Of a stretch of 64,000 bases of DNA, positions 39,813 through 47,353 are shown piece after piece (position 1 is the first letter of the stretch; each line of letters begins with the position of its first letter). The stretch is from contig NZ_MVDI01000007.1 in assembly GCF_002939305.1 (NCBI RefSeq), positions 124,001-188,000 of the forward strand. The letters are read 5' to 3'. The DNA is from Chroococcidiopsis sp. TS-821 (lineage in GTDB: Bacteria; Cyanobacteriota; Cyanobacteriia; Cyanobacteriales; Chroococcidiopsidaceae). The translations under genes and the position numbers were made by a program. The notes beneath the pieces are model-generated. The model saw nothing but the letters and a program-made list of their open reading frames with translations, made no database searches and was not told where the DNA came from.

Positions 39813-39962
39813 TTAAGCACCCTCCCAAATTGCGACAACTGCAAAGACTAAAAACAGCAACCCACCGATCGCACTCAGCAACCGTTCAGATACAAAGAAG
39901 GTTTTGTCACCTAATTCGGAAACGGTAATTAGTAACAAACCTGCGGTAAATGCTGTTAACAC
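39813..39962 (-). pseudogene. GDT1/Mnx manganese exporter reduced to 49 codons
   Basis: Codons 1-24 (VLTAFTAGLLLITVSELGDK then TFFV) match the N-terminus of GDT1/UPF0016 cation exporters including the ExGDK metal motif; the next 25 codons (SERLLSAIGGLLFLVFAVVA then IWEGA) match the extreme C-terminus of the same family. The roughly 150 residues between, with the second ExGD motif, are missing, yet the reading frame is preserved. Start is GTG 39962 behind a strong GAGGAGG site. In cyanobacteria the full protein (Mnx) exports Mn2+ to the thylakoid lumen or periplasm. The product cannot form the usual six-helix transporter. Confidence 0.8.
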
Positions 39963-40299
39963 TCTCAGCCTCCTCAGAATTTACAACAATACATCTGAGT
40001 GAGCCTGATGAGCATAACAACATTTCACCAAGCCACAGCAGATGTGAACTTAGTGAAGGTCTCGCCTCTCAAGCTTAAGTGTTTAGTTCAGCTTAAACAT
40101 ATTACAGAACTTGCTACCCAAACCAGGCAAATTGCCAGTGTGTTGATTTGGGTGACTGATTACTTGAGTAACCAGCAGCGAGTGGGACGAAGTCTGCGCT
40201 CGGTCATTCGGTTGAACATATTCATGAATTGATGTAGGCGATCGCCCCCGTGTTGGTTGTCAGTGAGGCGCAATCGTCTGCGAATCTGCTACTTGGGTC
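39963..40299. other. gap with an unsupported 75-codon plus-strand frame
   Basis: A plus-strand frame from about ATG 40008 to 40232 has no ribosome site and no recognisable protein. The gap mainly holds the upstream region of the shrunken GDT1 gene and the TGTTTA palindrome. Confidence 0.5.
40080..40099. promoter_or_regulatory. TGTTTA-N8-TAAACA inverted repeat
   Basis: TGTTTA (40080-40085) and TAAACA (40094-40099) form a perfect dyad 118 bases upstream of the GDT1 remnant and just behind the Crp/Fnr-type regulator gene. Two six-base half-sites with an eight-base centre would suit a helix-turn-helix dimer; the link to that regulator is inference. Confidence 0.35.
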
Positions 40300-40863
40300 T
40301 TACGAGCAATGCCACAAAAAACCGCGCTTACCTAATCGGCTGATTGCACCTTCTTGCTCAAACTGCTGTAGTAAGCGTGTCACGCTTACTCTTGTGGTGC
40401 CGATCGCATCTGCCATGTCTTGGTGCGTCAGACGGATCTCGACCAGAATACCCTGCTTCGTTTCGCTGCCAAACTTATGAGCTAGCCATTTCAAGAATTG
40501 CCATAGACGTTGTGGAACTTGTCCACTGCGCATCTGAAGTAGCTCTTGCATTTGATAAATGTGAGACAGCATCACCTGATTGAGACTTTCAAACTGTCCA
40601 AAATCTAGAGTATGCGCCTTTACATCTACTAAACACTCAATTTGGCAAGGATAAATACGAACAAGGGGCTGACCAACAATATCTCCTGTACCCCATAAAC
40701 CCAGGGGGATCGCTACTCCATTTTCAGTAAAAGTCAATATGCGAACGGCTCCGGTTTCAATTCGCCAGAGTGTAGTTTTGCTAAGTGGCAAAAACTCTCG
40801 CCGTTTAAACGTTTGGATCGCTGAATAATCGTATTGAGACAGCATGAGGCTAGTATTAATCAT
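40300..40863 (-). CDS. Crp/Fnr family transcriptional regulator
   Basis: A 187-residue regulator: cyclic-nucleotide-binding-like beta barrel (about 20-110; LPLSKTTLWRIETGAVRILTF) and a C-terminal winged helix with LTHQDMADAIGTTRVSVTRLLQQFEQEGAI (about 144-173). The effector pocket lacks an obvious cAMP phosphate-binding signature and there are no Cys clusters, so the signal is unknown. It sits inside the MgtE/GDT1 cluster, 10 bases after the preceding minus-strand gene, and may regulate it. Confidence 0.88.
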   Translation of the reverse strand: MINTSLMLSQYDYSAIQTFKRREFLPLSKTTLWRIETGAVRILTFTENGVAIPLGLWGTGDIVGQPLVRIYPCQIECLVDVKAHTLDFGQFESLNQVMLSHIYQMQELLQMRSGQVPQRLWQFLKWLAHKFGSETKQGILVEIRLTHQDMADAIGTTRVSVTRLLQQFEQEGAISRLGKRGFLWHCS

Positions 40864-40873
40864 GAGTTTTTTA

Positions 40874-41254
40874 CTATAAGCGATCGGTAGATCTGGAGAG
40901 AGTGCGCCATTTTAACACCAGAAAGGCGTGTAAATCCTTGATACTGCGTTTCTCTAGCCACCTTAGCCAAGCAAGTGCCCAGCGCAAAGGGCAGTGTGAC
41001 AATAACCAGCACCAGAGACGATCTCTAAGCGAATATTGGTTCGATGGCAGGCTTCCTCCTATACGAGATAGCCGAATCGCATAACGAACTGCCGATCGTT
41101 CAGCCTTCAGCGCTAACTGCTGGAAAATTTCCCGATGCAGTTCGCGGGATTCGCGTTTAGCTAATGTCCAGTAAATTCGGGATGACATCCAACTGCGGCG
41201 ATAAGAACGCTGAAATACTGCAATCAAGCGCGATTTTAGAGTTCGTTTGCTCAA
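40874..41254 (-). CDS. basic hypothetical protein of the MgtE cluster
   Basis: A 126-residue, strongly basic and Trp/Arg-rich protein. The central part (TLAKRESRELHREIFQQLAL, then KAERSAVRY) has the ExxH spacing seen in ferritin-like domains that precede VIT1/CCC1 metal transporters, but the match is weak. No signal peptide; one amphipathic stretch near residues 75-100. It lies between a stand-alone MgtE-N protein and the Crp/Fnr gene with a 10-base gap, so probably one operon. Confidence 0.55.
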   Translation of the reverse strand: MSKRTLKSRLIAVFQRSYRRSWMSSRIYWTLAKRESRELHREIFQQLALKAERSAVRYAIRLSRIGGSLPSNQYSLRDRLWCWLLSHCPLRWALAWLRWLEKRSIKDLHAFLVLKWRTLSRSTDRL

Positions 41255-41305
41255 GCTTCACCTCCCGCAGGCAGAGCCGTACAAAAATAAGGCAAGTCTA
41301 CCTGT

Positions 41306-41698
41306 CTAATCGCCACAGTCATTCTTATCAACCATTGCAGCAGGTTGAGTCATCAAATTACCAAACAGCCAGTGGAGAGTTATCTGAAATTCTGCCCTCA
41401 GATTTGCCATCAATTGTTCTATCACCTCAGTAGGCAAGCCAGCTAACAGACGATATCGCCTTTCGGGTTCCATTGCTTCTAGCACCCCAATTAACTCTGA
41501 TGCTTCCATCGCTTGGAGTATCTCAGCCTGTTCCTTTGGTGGTAAATCATCGAGAACGATTGCTGCCAAACCTTCTCCTAAAATCTGAAGTGCCAATATG
41601 CGCTGCTTTAGGTCTTCGGTCAATGTCCGTGCTGTTGCAGACACACTGAGGTAACTAGCAAGCTGTTGTGTAAAAGCTTGAAACGGCATTTGAGACAT
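41306..41698 (-). CDS. stand-alone MgtE N-domain-like protein
   Basis: A 130-residue soluble protein whose residues about 28-95 (LQILGEGLAAIVLDDLPPKE, then QAEILQAMEASELIGVLEAM, then EPERRYRLLAGLP) have the superhelical repeat pattern of the MgtE_N domain, in which acidic helices bind Mg2+ and gate the channel. No CBS or membrane domain follows. It could bind Mg2+ or MgtE itself. The position two genes downstream of mgtE on the same strand supports a shared function; the exact role is not known to me. Confidence 0.7.
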   Translation of the reverse strand: MSQMPFQAFTQQLASYLSVSATARTLTEDLKQRILALQILGEGLAAIVLDDLPPKEQAEILQAMEASELIGVLEAMEPERRYRLLAGLPTEVIEQLMANLRAEFQITLHWLFGNLMTQPAAMVDKNDCGD

Positions 41699-41766
41699 GA
41701 TTCACCTCTTTTGTTGCTGAACAATGCTGCTCGATCTTGTTAAAGCCATTGACGGTCATTTGCCCA

Positions 41767-42318
41767 TCAAACTGAACGATCTAGCGCGCGGATAAAAGCA
41801 TCTTGAGGTGGAATGCCGTGCTTGAGCAGCTTGACATACTGCAACTCTGCCTGTCGAGCGCATAATTCAGCCCATTGCGTATCCAAAATTGCCAAGTCGA
41901 TGCAGGCTTGCGGTGGAATAGTGATGGTGGAAAGCGCCTCACACTTATTATGCTCAGCAGACAGCGAGTTCTGATGGTGGAATGATGTCAGATGGATATC
42001 TCCCACCCGATACCATGCAAAACTTTGATACATTATATAGCCCCGCCAACTTATGTAGCTCTCTAACTCTGAGTGATGGATTCTCCATTCATCTATCCCA
42101 CATTCCTCGGTTGGCGTGACGTACCTGGCAACTAGAATAGCCTTACCTGCAAGGCAAGAAACAAGAACGCAGCTATTGACAATCAGCCAGTCGTACCATT
42201 CTGCTTTATTTTGTGCAATTTTGGAGGTTGAGATGATTACAGCGGCGATCGCGCTACCAATGCCAATTGCAGCGCCCAATTTCCAAAGATTTCTCTGATT
42301 GTTAGGTCTAAACACCAT
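41767..42318 (-). CDS. hypothetical membrane protein of the MgtE cluster
   Basis: A 183-residue protein with two N-terminal membrane helices (about 12-30 and 43-65), then a cytoplasmic domain with conserved-looking Trp/Tyr residues (YISWRGYIMYQSFAWYRVGD) and a helical C-terminus ending LKHGIPPQDAFIRALDRSV. No family recognised. It lies between mgtE debris and the MgtE-N protein on the same strand. Confidence 0.6.
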   Translation of the reverse strand: MVFRPNNQRNLWKLGAAIGIGSAIAAVIISTSKIAQNKAEWYDWLIVNSCVLVSCLAGKAILVARYVTPTEECGIDEWRIHHSELESYISWRGYIMYQSFAWYRVGDIHLTSFHHQNSLSAEHNKCEALSTITIPPQACIDLAILDTQWAELCARQAELQYVKLLKHGIPPQDAFIRALDRSV

Positions 42319-42526
42319 TGTTCATATCTCCTGTCTTTTTTCTTTACCCATCAGGAGGAGCAGGATAGAGTAGACAATCTCTTCAGGATGCTCTCTACTA
42401 CATAGACTGAGTTTCGATGAGTGTATTACCACCAGGGTTCATACCGTTTCACTTTAAAGTTGATACAAATAGGAAGCAGAGGGGCACAGGAGAAATTATT
42501 TGTAGCTCTTTTTTAACGAACTGGTA

Positions 42527-42619
42527 TCACACACCCAATAGCAAGCTCATAAGATAGAAGTAGAGAAACAGCCCAACGAAGTCTTTGTAGTTGCTAGGGA
42601 TTTGGGTTGGTATAGTAAG
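42527..42619 (-). pseudogene. 3' end of a second mgtE copy
   Basis: The minus strand reads PTQIPSNYKDFVGLFLYFYL then MSLLLGV and a stop. This parallels the last residues of the intact neighbouring MgtE (TTIKDFTGLLLYFYLVSLLL then DIQT). The match is at protein level with many silent differences, so this is a divergent paralogue's end, not a recent tandem copy. Upstream the frame closes at 42620-42622. Confidence 0.75.
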
Positions 42620-42707
42620 TCATTGAAAATATTTCGTTGGCATGGGCTGCTTTCTGAATGAGTAAGTTAATCTGAATTCACGAAGGTGAAATAGGCATAA
42701 AAATACC

Positions 42708-44081
42708 TCAGGTTTGAATGTCAAGCAGCAAGGATACTAAATAGAAATAGAGCAACAGCCCAGTGAAGTCTTTAATCGTTGTAATAAAGGGATCGGCAGC
42801 TGGACCATGATCGAACCCCACTTTCAACAAAAGCCAGGGTAGCAGTGCCCCTAAGACCGCTGCCAGGCTGATAACTGCAAACAGGGAAAGCCCGACAGCC
42901 AAGCCGAGTTGGGGTACTCCGTTGGGGGCTCCCTGCCACACGTAGGCAATTAAACCACCTGCAACACCCAAGATTGCACCCATGATTACACCAATGCGGA
43001 ATTCTCGGAATAAGTAGCCGCCGTAATGCCGGATGTCAATATGCTGCCATGCCAGTCCACGAGCAAAAACAGTCGTTGATTGAGTGCCCACATTTCCACC
43101 CATATCCATGACTACCGGAATAAAAATGGCAACGACAACAACTGCTTCCAAAACTTCCTCAAAGTTTTGAATCACACCCCCCACAATCATGCCGCCAATT
43201 AGGGTAATAATTAAACAGACAATCCGCAGCTGAACAGCATAGCGAATGGGACCCCGAACCAGTTTTTCGCTCCAAGCTCGATCGCGACCTAGTAGATTAC
43301 CGACCCCAGCTTGAGCAAGGGCAGTAGCGGAGGCTTCTTCTTCAATCAGGTCAATCACGTCATCAAAGGTAATATCTCCCACCAACCGTCCTTCGCTATC
43401 AAGTACAGGAATGGCAGGCAGATTATAATCTTTAAGCAAACGGGCAGCTTGCATTTCAGGAGCAGTAACGCTGATGGCAATGTCTTTCCCGTCGATTAAC
43501 CGCTCAATCGGCATTTCAGGATTGGCTTTAATCAAGCACACTGTGCGAATAAAGCCGCGATAGAATCGCTGTTTATCAATTACAAAGACCATATCCAGTT
43601 CATCATCCCGCAAGTTTGATTCCCGCACCAAAGCGAGCACCTCCCCTGCTGTGGTTGTTTCTCGTACTGCCAGGTAGCGCAGGCTCATCCGCCGCCCCAC
43701 ACTGCCTTCGGGATAGCCTAGCAGCAAGTCAACAGCTGCACGCGATTCAGGACTAAGTTGGCTTAACAGTCGTTTGGTGACTTTGGCAGGCAGTTCTTCA
43801 AACAGCCGCACCCGCTGCTCTGGATCGAGCGCTTCCAAGAGCGGTACTATTTCGGGGTCTTCCATAGCTCGAATCAGATCTGCCTGTGCATCAGGATGGA
43901 GAAATTCAAACACAGCGATCGCCTTATCCTTCTCTAATAATCGAAACGCCAGCACCCGCTTTTTTGGTTCAATTTCGAGGAGCGATCGCACCAATTCAGT
44001 CACGCTCAGCTGATTTGCCGTTCGTTTTGCGGCTCCAAGTGCCTTGGGTCGCAGTAAGTCATTTAGTGCGTTGCGTTGCAT
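42708..44081 (-). CDS. mgtE: magnesium channel/transporter MgtE
   Basis: A 457-residue Mg2+ channel. Order: superhelical N domain (about 22-125), two CBS domains (about 130-255; LPAIPVLDSEGRLVGDITFDDVIDLIEEE), linker helix, then five membrane helices (about 280-455) with the conserved pore region PVVMDMGGNVGTQSTTV and DPFITTIKDFTGLLLYF. Mg2+ bound between the N and CBS domains closes the pore. Start ATG 44081 with AGGAG site 7 bases upstream. It is the core of the surrounding cluster; its neighbours include two proteins that resemble its own N domain. Confidence 0.94.
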   Translation of the reverse strand: MQRNALNDLLRPKALGAAKRTANQLSVTELVRSLLEIEPKKRVLAFRLLEKDKAIAVFEFLHPDAQADLIRAMEDPEIVPLLEALDPEQRVRLFEELPAKVTKRLLSQLSPESRAAVDLLLGYPEGSVGRRMSLRYLAVRETTTAGEVLALVRESNLRDDELDMVFVIDKQRFYRGFIRTVCLIKANPEMPIERLIDGKDIAISVTAPEMQAARLLKDYNLPAIPVLDSEGRLVGDITFDDVIDLIEEEASATALAQAGVGNLLGRDRAWSEKLVRGPIRYAVQLRIVCLIITLIGGMIVGGVIQNFEEVLEAVVVVAIFIPVVMDMGGNVGTQSTTVFARGLAWQHIDIRHYGGYLFREFRIGVIMGAILGVAGGLIAYVWQGAPNGVPQLGLAVGLSLFAVISLAAVLGALLPWLLLKVGFDHGPAADPFITTIKDFTGLLLYFYLVSLLLDIQT

Positions 44082-44223
44082 ATTATTCTCCTATTATTGA
44101 ATGTTCAGTTACGCGTGAGAACGCGATAAGTAGATGGGCAAAATCAGAAGAAACACTTTTTTATGTCGGGTAATGAGTACTTGGAGAATGGATATGCTTT
44201 CTGCGCTAACTAACTGCCAGCCA

Positions 44224-44415
44224 TTAAGTTACGTTGATTTTCACCCATTTACTTAGCTGTTCCCATTGTTGAATCTGCGCGTAAGCGTCTTACAGATCGC
44301 CTAAAAAACCTATTACTTTGGACTTAACCACACTGCTCGGAACCAACATGATGCCAAGAATAATAGCCAAAGTCAGGCAAGCTGCAATGACTAAGAAAAT
44401 CATGTCAGTGCTCAT
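44224..44415 (-). pseudogene. small single-helix membrane protein with in-frame stop
   Basis: ATG 44415 (site AAGAGGT upstream) opens 41 codons: MSTDMIFLVIAACLTLAIIL, then GIMLVPSSVVKSKVIGFLGD and L, one membrane helix and a basic tail, ending at TAA 44290-44292. The same frame continues without a break for 21 more codons (DAYAQIQQWEQLSKWVKINV, then T) to a second TAA at 44224. The continuation looks like protein and CAA to TAA is one base change, so a nonsense mutation, or less likely readthrough, is inferred. The 41-residue product may still be made. Confidence 0.55.
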
Positions 44416-44514
44416 AGGCGTTAAACCTCTTGGTGTAGAGTTGTTTTACTTGTCAGCGCATGATTCACTCTGCTTACCAGTGCCATCACCTCAAATGTCA
44501 GAACAGAATCATCC

Positions 44515-44853
44515 TTAAGTCCTAGCGGTTGCATAGCTAAGGCGGAATTGTCCTCGGCGTAAAATGGTTAGCAGTACTGCCTGCTCATCTGGCTCTAACA
44601 GATTTAAAAGCCAATTTTGCTCTGAAGTTTCCATGGCATACAGCAAAATGAGTTGCTCCTCGAAGCGAAGACCTCTAAAGACATTCAGTGCAGTTGGTTC
44701 CTCCAGCAGCAAAAAAAGCAAGACTCGTTTGTTAAGTGCGACCGTGGGAAGCAAATTGACTAACTCACCCACGTTTAGTTGATTGACCGCTTGCTTCATT
44801 GCTTCTAGCGTCGGCTGCTGCAAAATATCTCGCAGCAAATTTTGTCGAGTCAT
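44515..44853 (-). CDS. second small MgtE-N-like protein
   Basis: A 112-residue helical protein. LNVGELVNLLPTVALNKRVL then LFLLLEEPTALNVFRGLRFE and QLILLYAMETSEQNWLLNLL follow the layout of the MgtE N domain (compare LSVTELVRSLLEIEPKKRVL in the intact MgtE). No membrane or CBS domain. Start ATG 44853 has AAGGAG eight bases upstream; an alternative ATG at 44880 abuts the previous stop. It lies between the DUF7219 gene and the small membrane ORF, all on the minus strand. Confidence 0.7.
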   Translation of the reverse strand: MTRQNLLRDILQQPTLEAMKQAVNQLNVGELVNLLPTVALNKRVLLFLLLEEPTALNVFRGLRFEEQLILLYAMETSEQNWLLNLLEPDEQAVLLTILRRGQFRLSYATART

Positions 44854-44880
44854 GGCTGTATCTCCTTGGTGTAGATGCAT

Positions 44881-45150
44881 CTAAACTTCTTCAATCTCAA
44901 TTTGATCGAGCGTTGCTTCATGACTATTCAAATCACTAAGATTTAGTGCGGTATATTCCTCAAACTGTTGCCAAAGATCTACTAATCTGTGATATGCCTC
45001 AATTGGTGAAACCTTACCATTCGTCTGTAGACCGCACAGTAGTGACACTTGGTGAGCAAAATATTGGAAGTGAAGATTAAACGCGATATGTTCTGGAATG
45101 AATTCTCCCCGATAACGAGAGCGGGGATAGAAGAAATCAAGCTTATTCAT
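44881..45150 (-). CDS. DUF7219 family small protein
   Basis: An 89-residue protein with the pattern FFYPRSRYRGEFIPEHIAFN, then LHFQYFAHQVSLLCGLQTNG and KVSPIEAYHRLVDLWQQFEE, which I recall from the cyanobacterial DUF7219 family. The tail is acidic. Function unknown. It starts at ATG 45150 with an AGGAGG-type site, and its stop is directly followed by a possible start of the next gene. Confidence 0.75.
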   Translation of the reverse strand: MNKLDFFYPRSRYRGEFIPEHIAFNLHFQYFAHQVSLLCGLQTNGKVSPIEAYHRLVDLWQQFEEYTALNLSDLNSHEATLDQIEIEEV

Positions 45151-45797
45151 AGCTACCTCCTAATTTGCTGCAACGAGCTAGTTGAGTTCTATAGCCTGTT
45201 CGGTTGACATTCCACTGCAACTAATGGTGTAGTGCAATTTGACAAGGTAACAAACAGCCATTAGAACAAATGGTGCTAATTTTCTAAGTTAAAAACATAG
45301 GACATTCATCCATTGATGAACTACTGAATAGTCAAAGCCAATGGAAAATAAATCTGCGTAAATGTATGCTCAATTCCTAGATTGAAGTCACAGAAAGATA
45401 GCCTATTTATGAACTACTCAAATTCAGATTCAATAGGAATTGTTATTGTTATTTACTGGTGCAATTTCAACCGATTTCATTAGAGTTTTGAATGTTGGTT
45501 GTCAGCGTATCGCAACGCAAGTATTATCTGCGCAAGCTAGAAGCTTGAATTGCAATTTTCACCAAAAATCCAAGAGAATCAAGGAATGCAATGATTCTAT
45601 CCCTGATTCATCTCCATGCAAAACTCTGATGGCTAAAAATTTGCCAGCACTTCAGCATTCAACTCTTTAACTTTTGGTCAGTCCACCAAAAAACCAAGTA
45701 GCACAAATAATCATTGCTATGGAAATCCTCGCATGATTCATCTCCTTATCTTCACAGTCGCTGTGCCAGCCAACGACCAGAGATGAATCTAGTGGCT
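45151..45797. other. gap inside the MgtE cluster with possible gene debris
   Basis: A minus-strand frame (45667-45852, only a TTG start) reads DRLDEFASVGSSIEPLDSSL and later SIAMIICATWFFGGLTKS, which looks protein-like and may be the frameshifted continuation of the 45-codon ORF upstream. CTAATGG and CCATTAG arms flank about 45220-45275 before the DUF7219 gene and may be regulatory. Nothing else was recognised. Confidence 0.4.
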
Positions 45798-45935
45798 CTA
45801 TGCTAGAACCAACACTGGCAAATTCATCAAGGCGGTCGCTCGCTGACCCCAACTTAAATGCGGTTCAGGGTCTTCGTCTAATACGATGGTTTCTTCAGTG
45901 GCAGCTAGATAGCTACTACTACCAGAAGCCTCCAT
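45798..45935 (-). CDS. small acidic ORF (45 codons), first gene of the cluster
   Basis: Reads MEASGSSSYLAATEETIVLD, then EDPEPHLSWGQRATALMNLP and VLVLA. It has a good AAGGAG site before ATG 45935 and follows a consensus promoter (46011-46040). No family recognised. A protein-like frame continues in another phase downstream, so the gene may once have been longer. Confidence rests only on the translation signals. Confidence 0.45.
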   Translation of the reverse strand: MEASGSSSYLAATEETIVLDEDPEPHLSWGQRATALMNLPVLVLA

Positions 45936-45979
45936 TTGGGTTTCTCCTTATAAAAAAGTGAAAAAATAGTGAGCGAGCG

Positions 45980-46040
45980 GTTAGAAATGAATTTCTAACT
46001 GCCATTTGCTACTATAATCCTGACAAAGGTTCCTTGTCAA
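45980..46040 (-). promoter_or_regulatory. promoter with two inverted repeats, head of MgtE cluster
   Basis: On the minus strand TTGACA (46040-46035) and TATAGT (46016-46011) are spaced by 18 bases. A dyad, TGACAAAGG/CCTTGTCA (46021-46039), fills the spacer, and a perfect 9-bp inverted repeat GTTAGAAAT/ATTTCTAAC (45980-45999) covers the start region. Repressor binding at either site would block polymerase. The regulator is unknown; the Crp/Fnr protein of the cluster is one candidate. Confidence 0.6.
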
Positions 46041-46393
46041 TCTATTGAGAGTTAAGATTGGGTTAAAAAAGAGATATTGAGCAGATGATATATACAATAT
46101 TGACGCTGAGTGAATCACCTCAATAAGCTACAACCACCTATTAAGTGCCAGCTCATGTATAAATAAAAAATATATGCCAAAGAAGAATGTCTAGCTTTTC
46201 ATAAAATTTTCCTAAGCGATTGGCTATTGGCTTTATCGAGACAAAATAGGTTGTTTTATATAAGTAAGGATGTAAAGAAGAAAACTATATCAACTTATTC
46301 CTAAACCTAGACGCTGACCTGTTCTTGATAGTAGTGGCGAGACCATTTGATTGAGCAGTTTAATTCAATTGATAACCCCACAATCTTTTTAGT

Positions 46394-46540
46394 TCAATGA
46401 GCTTGTTCTCTGTATAGCTGTTCGCGTTGATATTTTTCGATCGCCGCTTCGCGTAACCAGTCGGACGGCGATTTTCGCGATCGCACATAAGCATCAAGTT
46501 CAATCGGTAATTTTACCCCAACCGCTTTTTCGCTACTTTG
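46394..46540 (-). pseudogene. CopG/ribbon-helix-helix antitoxin remnant
   Basis: The minus strand reads SEKAVGVKLPIELDAYVRSR, then KSPSDWLREAAIEKYQREQL and YREQAH, with the ribbon-helix-helix layout of a CopG-type antitoxin. There is no ATG, GTG or TTG between the upstream in-frame stop (46541-46543) and the homologous part, and no toxin gene follows. Read as a 5'-truncated gene. Confidence 0.55.
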
Positions 46541-47353
46541 TCACTGTAGTTTGACTTAAAATACGTGTTTGGATCTCCACCTTATTCTTGCCATAAATGC
46601 TTGTAATATTCCGGTTAACCGCATGAAATAACTAAGACAAAAAAGTCAAAAGCGCGTTTATGCTAGATGCCTTCGACTCAACCCCAAATATCCTAGTAAA
46701 CGCGAATTTTGTATTTTAGATGCATTTTATCGAAGATACAGGCAGGATCGCAACACCTGCACTGCAATGCACCGAATTAACCACCTTGCTAGCGCGAGGT
46801 CTCACAAAAGTAGAACGAGTCGGAATGTGACGAGAAATGCATCGCGCACGCCGCATGTCGTGTATTGGGTTAGTTGCTCGCCTACAGTACAATTAGCACA
46901 ATCAAAAGTGTCGCAGTGACCGAATGGGGCAGGTTGTAAAGTTAAAAACGCAACAGCACAATGGATACTCGCTAGAAGTTAATAAGTTCTTCTATAGTTA
47001 TCATCAAGCCGTAAAAGAATACGCTGTCATCTTGGATCGCAGTGGTAGAGCAAAGACAATGACTCCCAACAACAATCGCGATACTTGTTCGTGCCAAGAT
47101 TTGTATGTTTCTTGTTTGCATCGTTTTGTTGCAACGCTAGCACTTTTGCCGTTAGGCTTGACGACAGTGACTGCATACCTAGATCTCAAAATGAGACGAA
47201 TTGCATGTTAGAAGATAACTGGATTCATTACAGTAGTGCGATCGCTACGCGATAAAAAAGACAATCATCGGTTTGTTACTTGAATCGCTTCTCTATTGGG
47301 CGACATCTTGCTACTATATGCTTGCAGCGCAAATCTAAATAAAATCTAAAAAG
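46541..47353. other. gene-poor stretch before sat
   Basis: A plus-strand frame from about 46630 to 46920 is open for some 95 codons and basic (KRVYARCLRLNPKYPSKREF), but has no start codon or recognised homologue; it may be a remnant. A 95-codon frame at 46924-47211 has no ribosome site and looks spurious. Confidence 0.45.

Noticed and set aside
40008-40232. Plus-strand 75-codon open frame between GDT1 remnant and Crp/Fnr gene
   Set aside because: No ribosome site, no family resemblance, and it opposes the cluster; probably chance.
46924-47211. Plus-strand 95-codon open frame before sat
   Set aside because: Composition is not convincingly protein-like, there is no ribosome site and no recognised domain.
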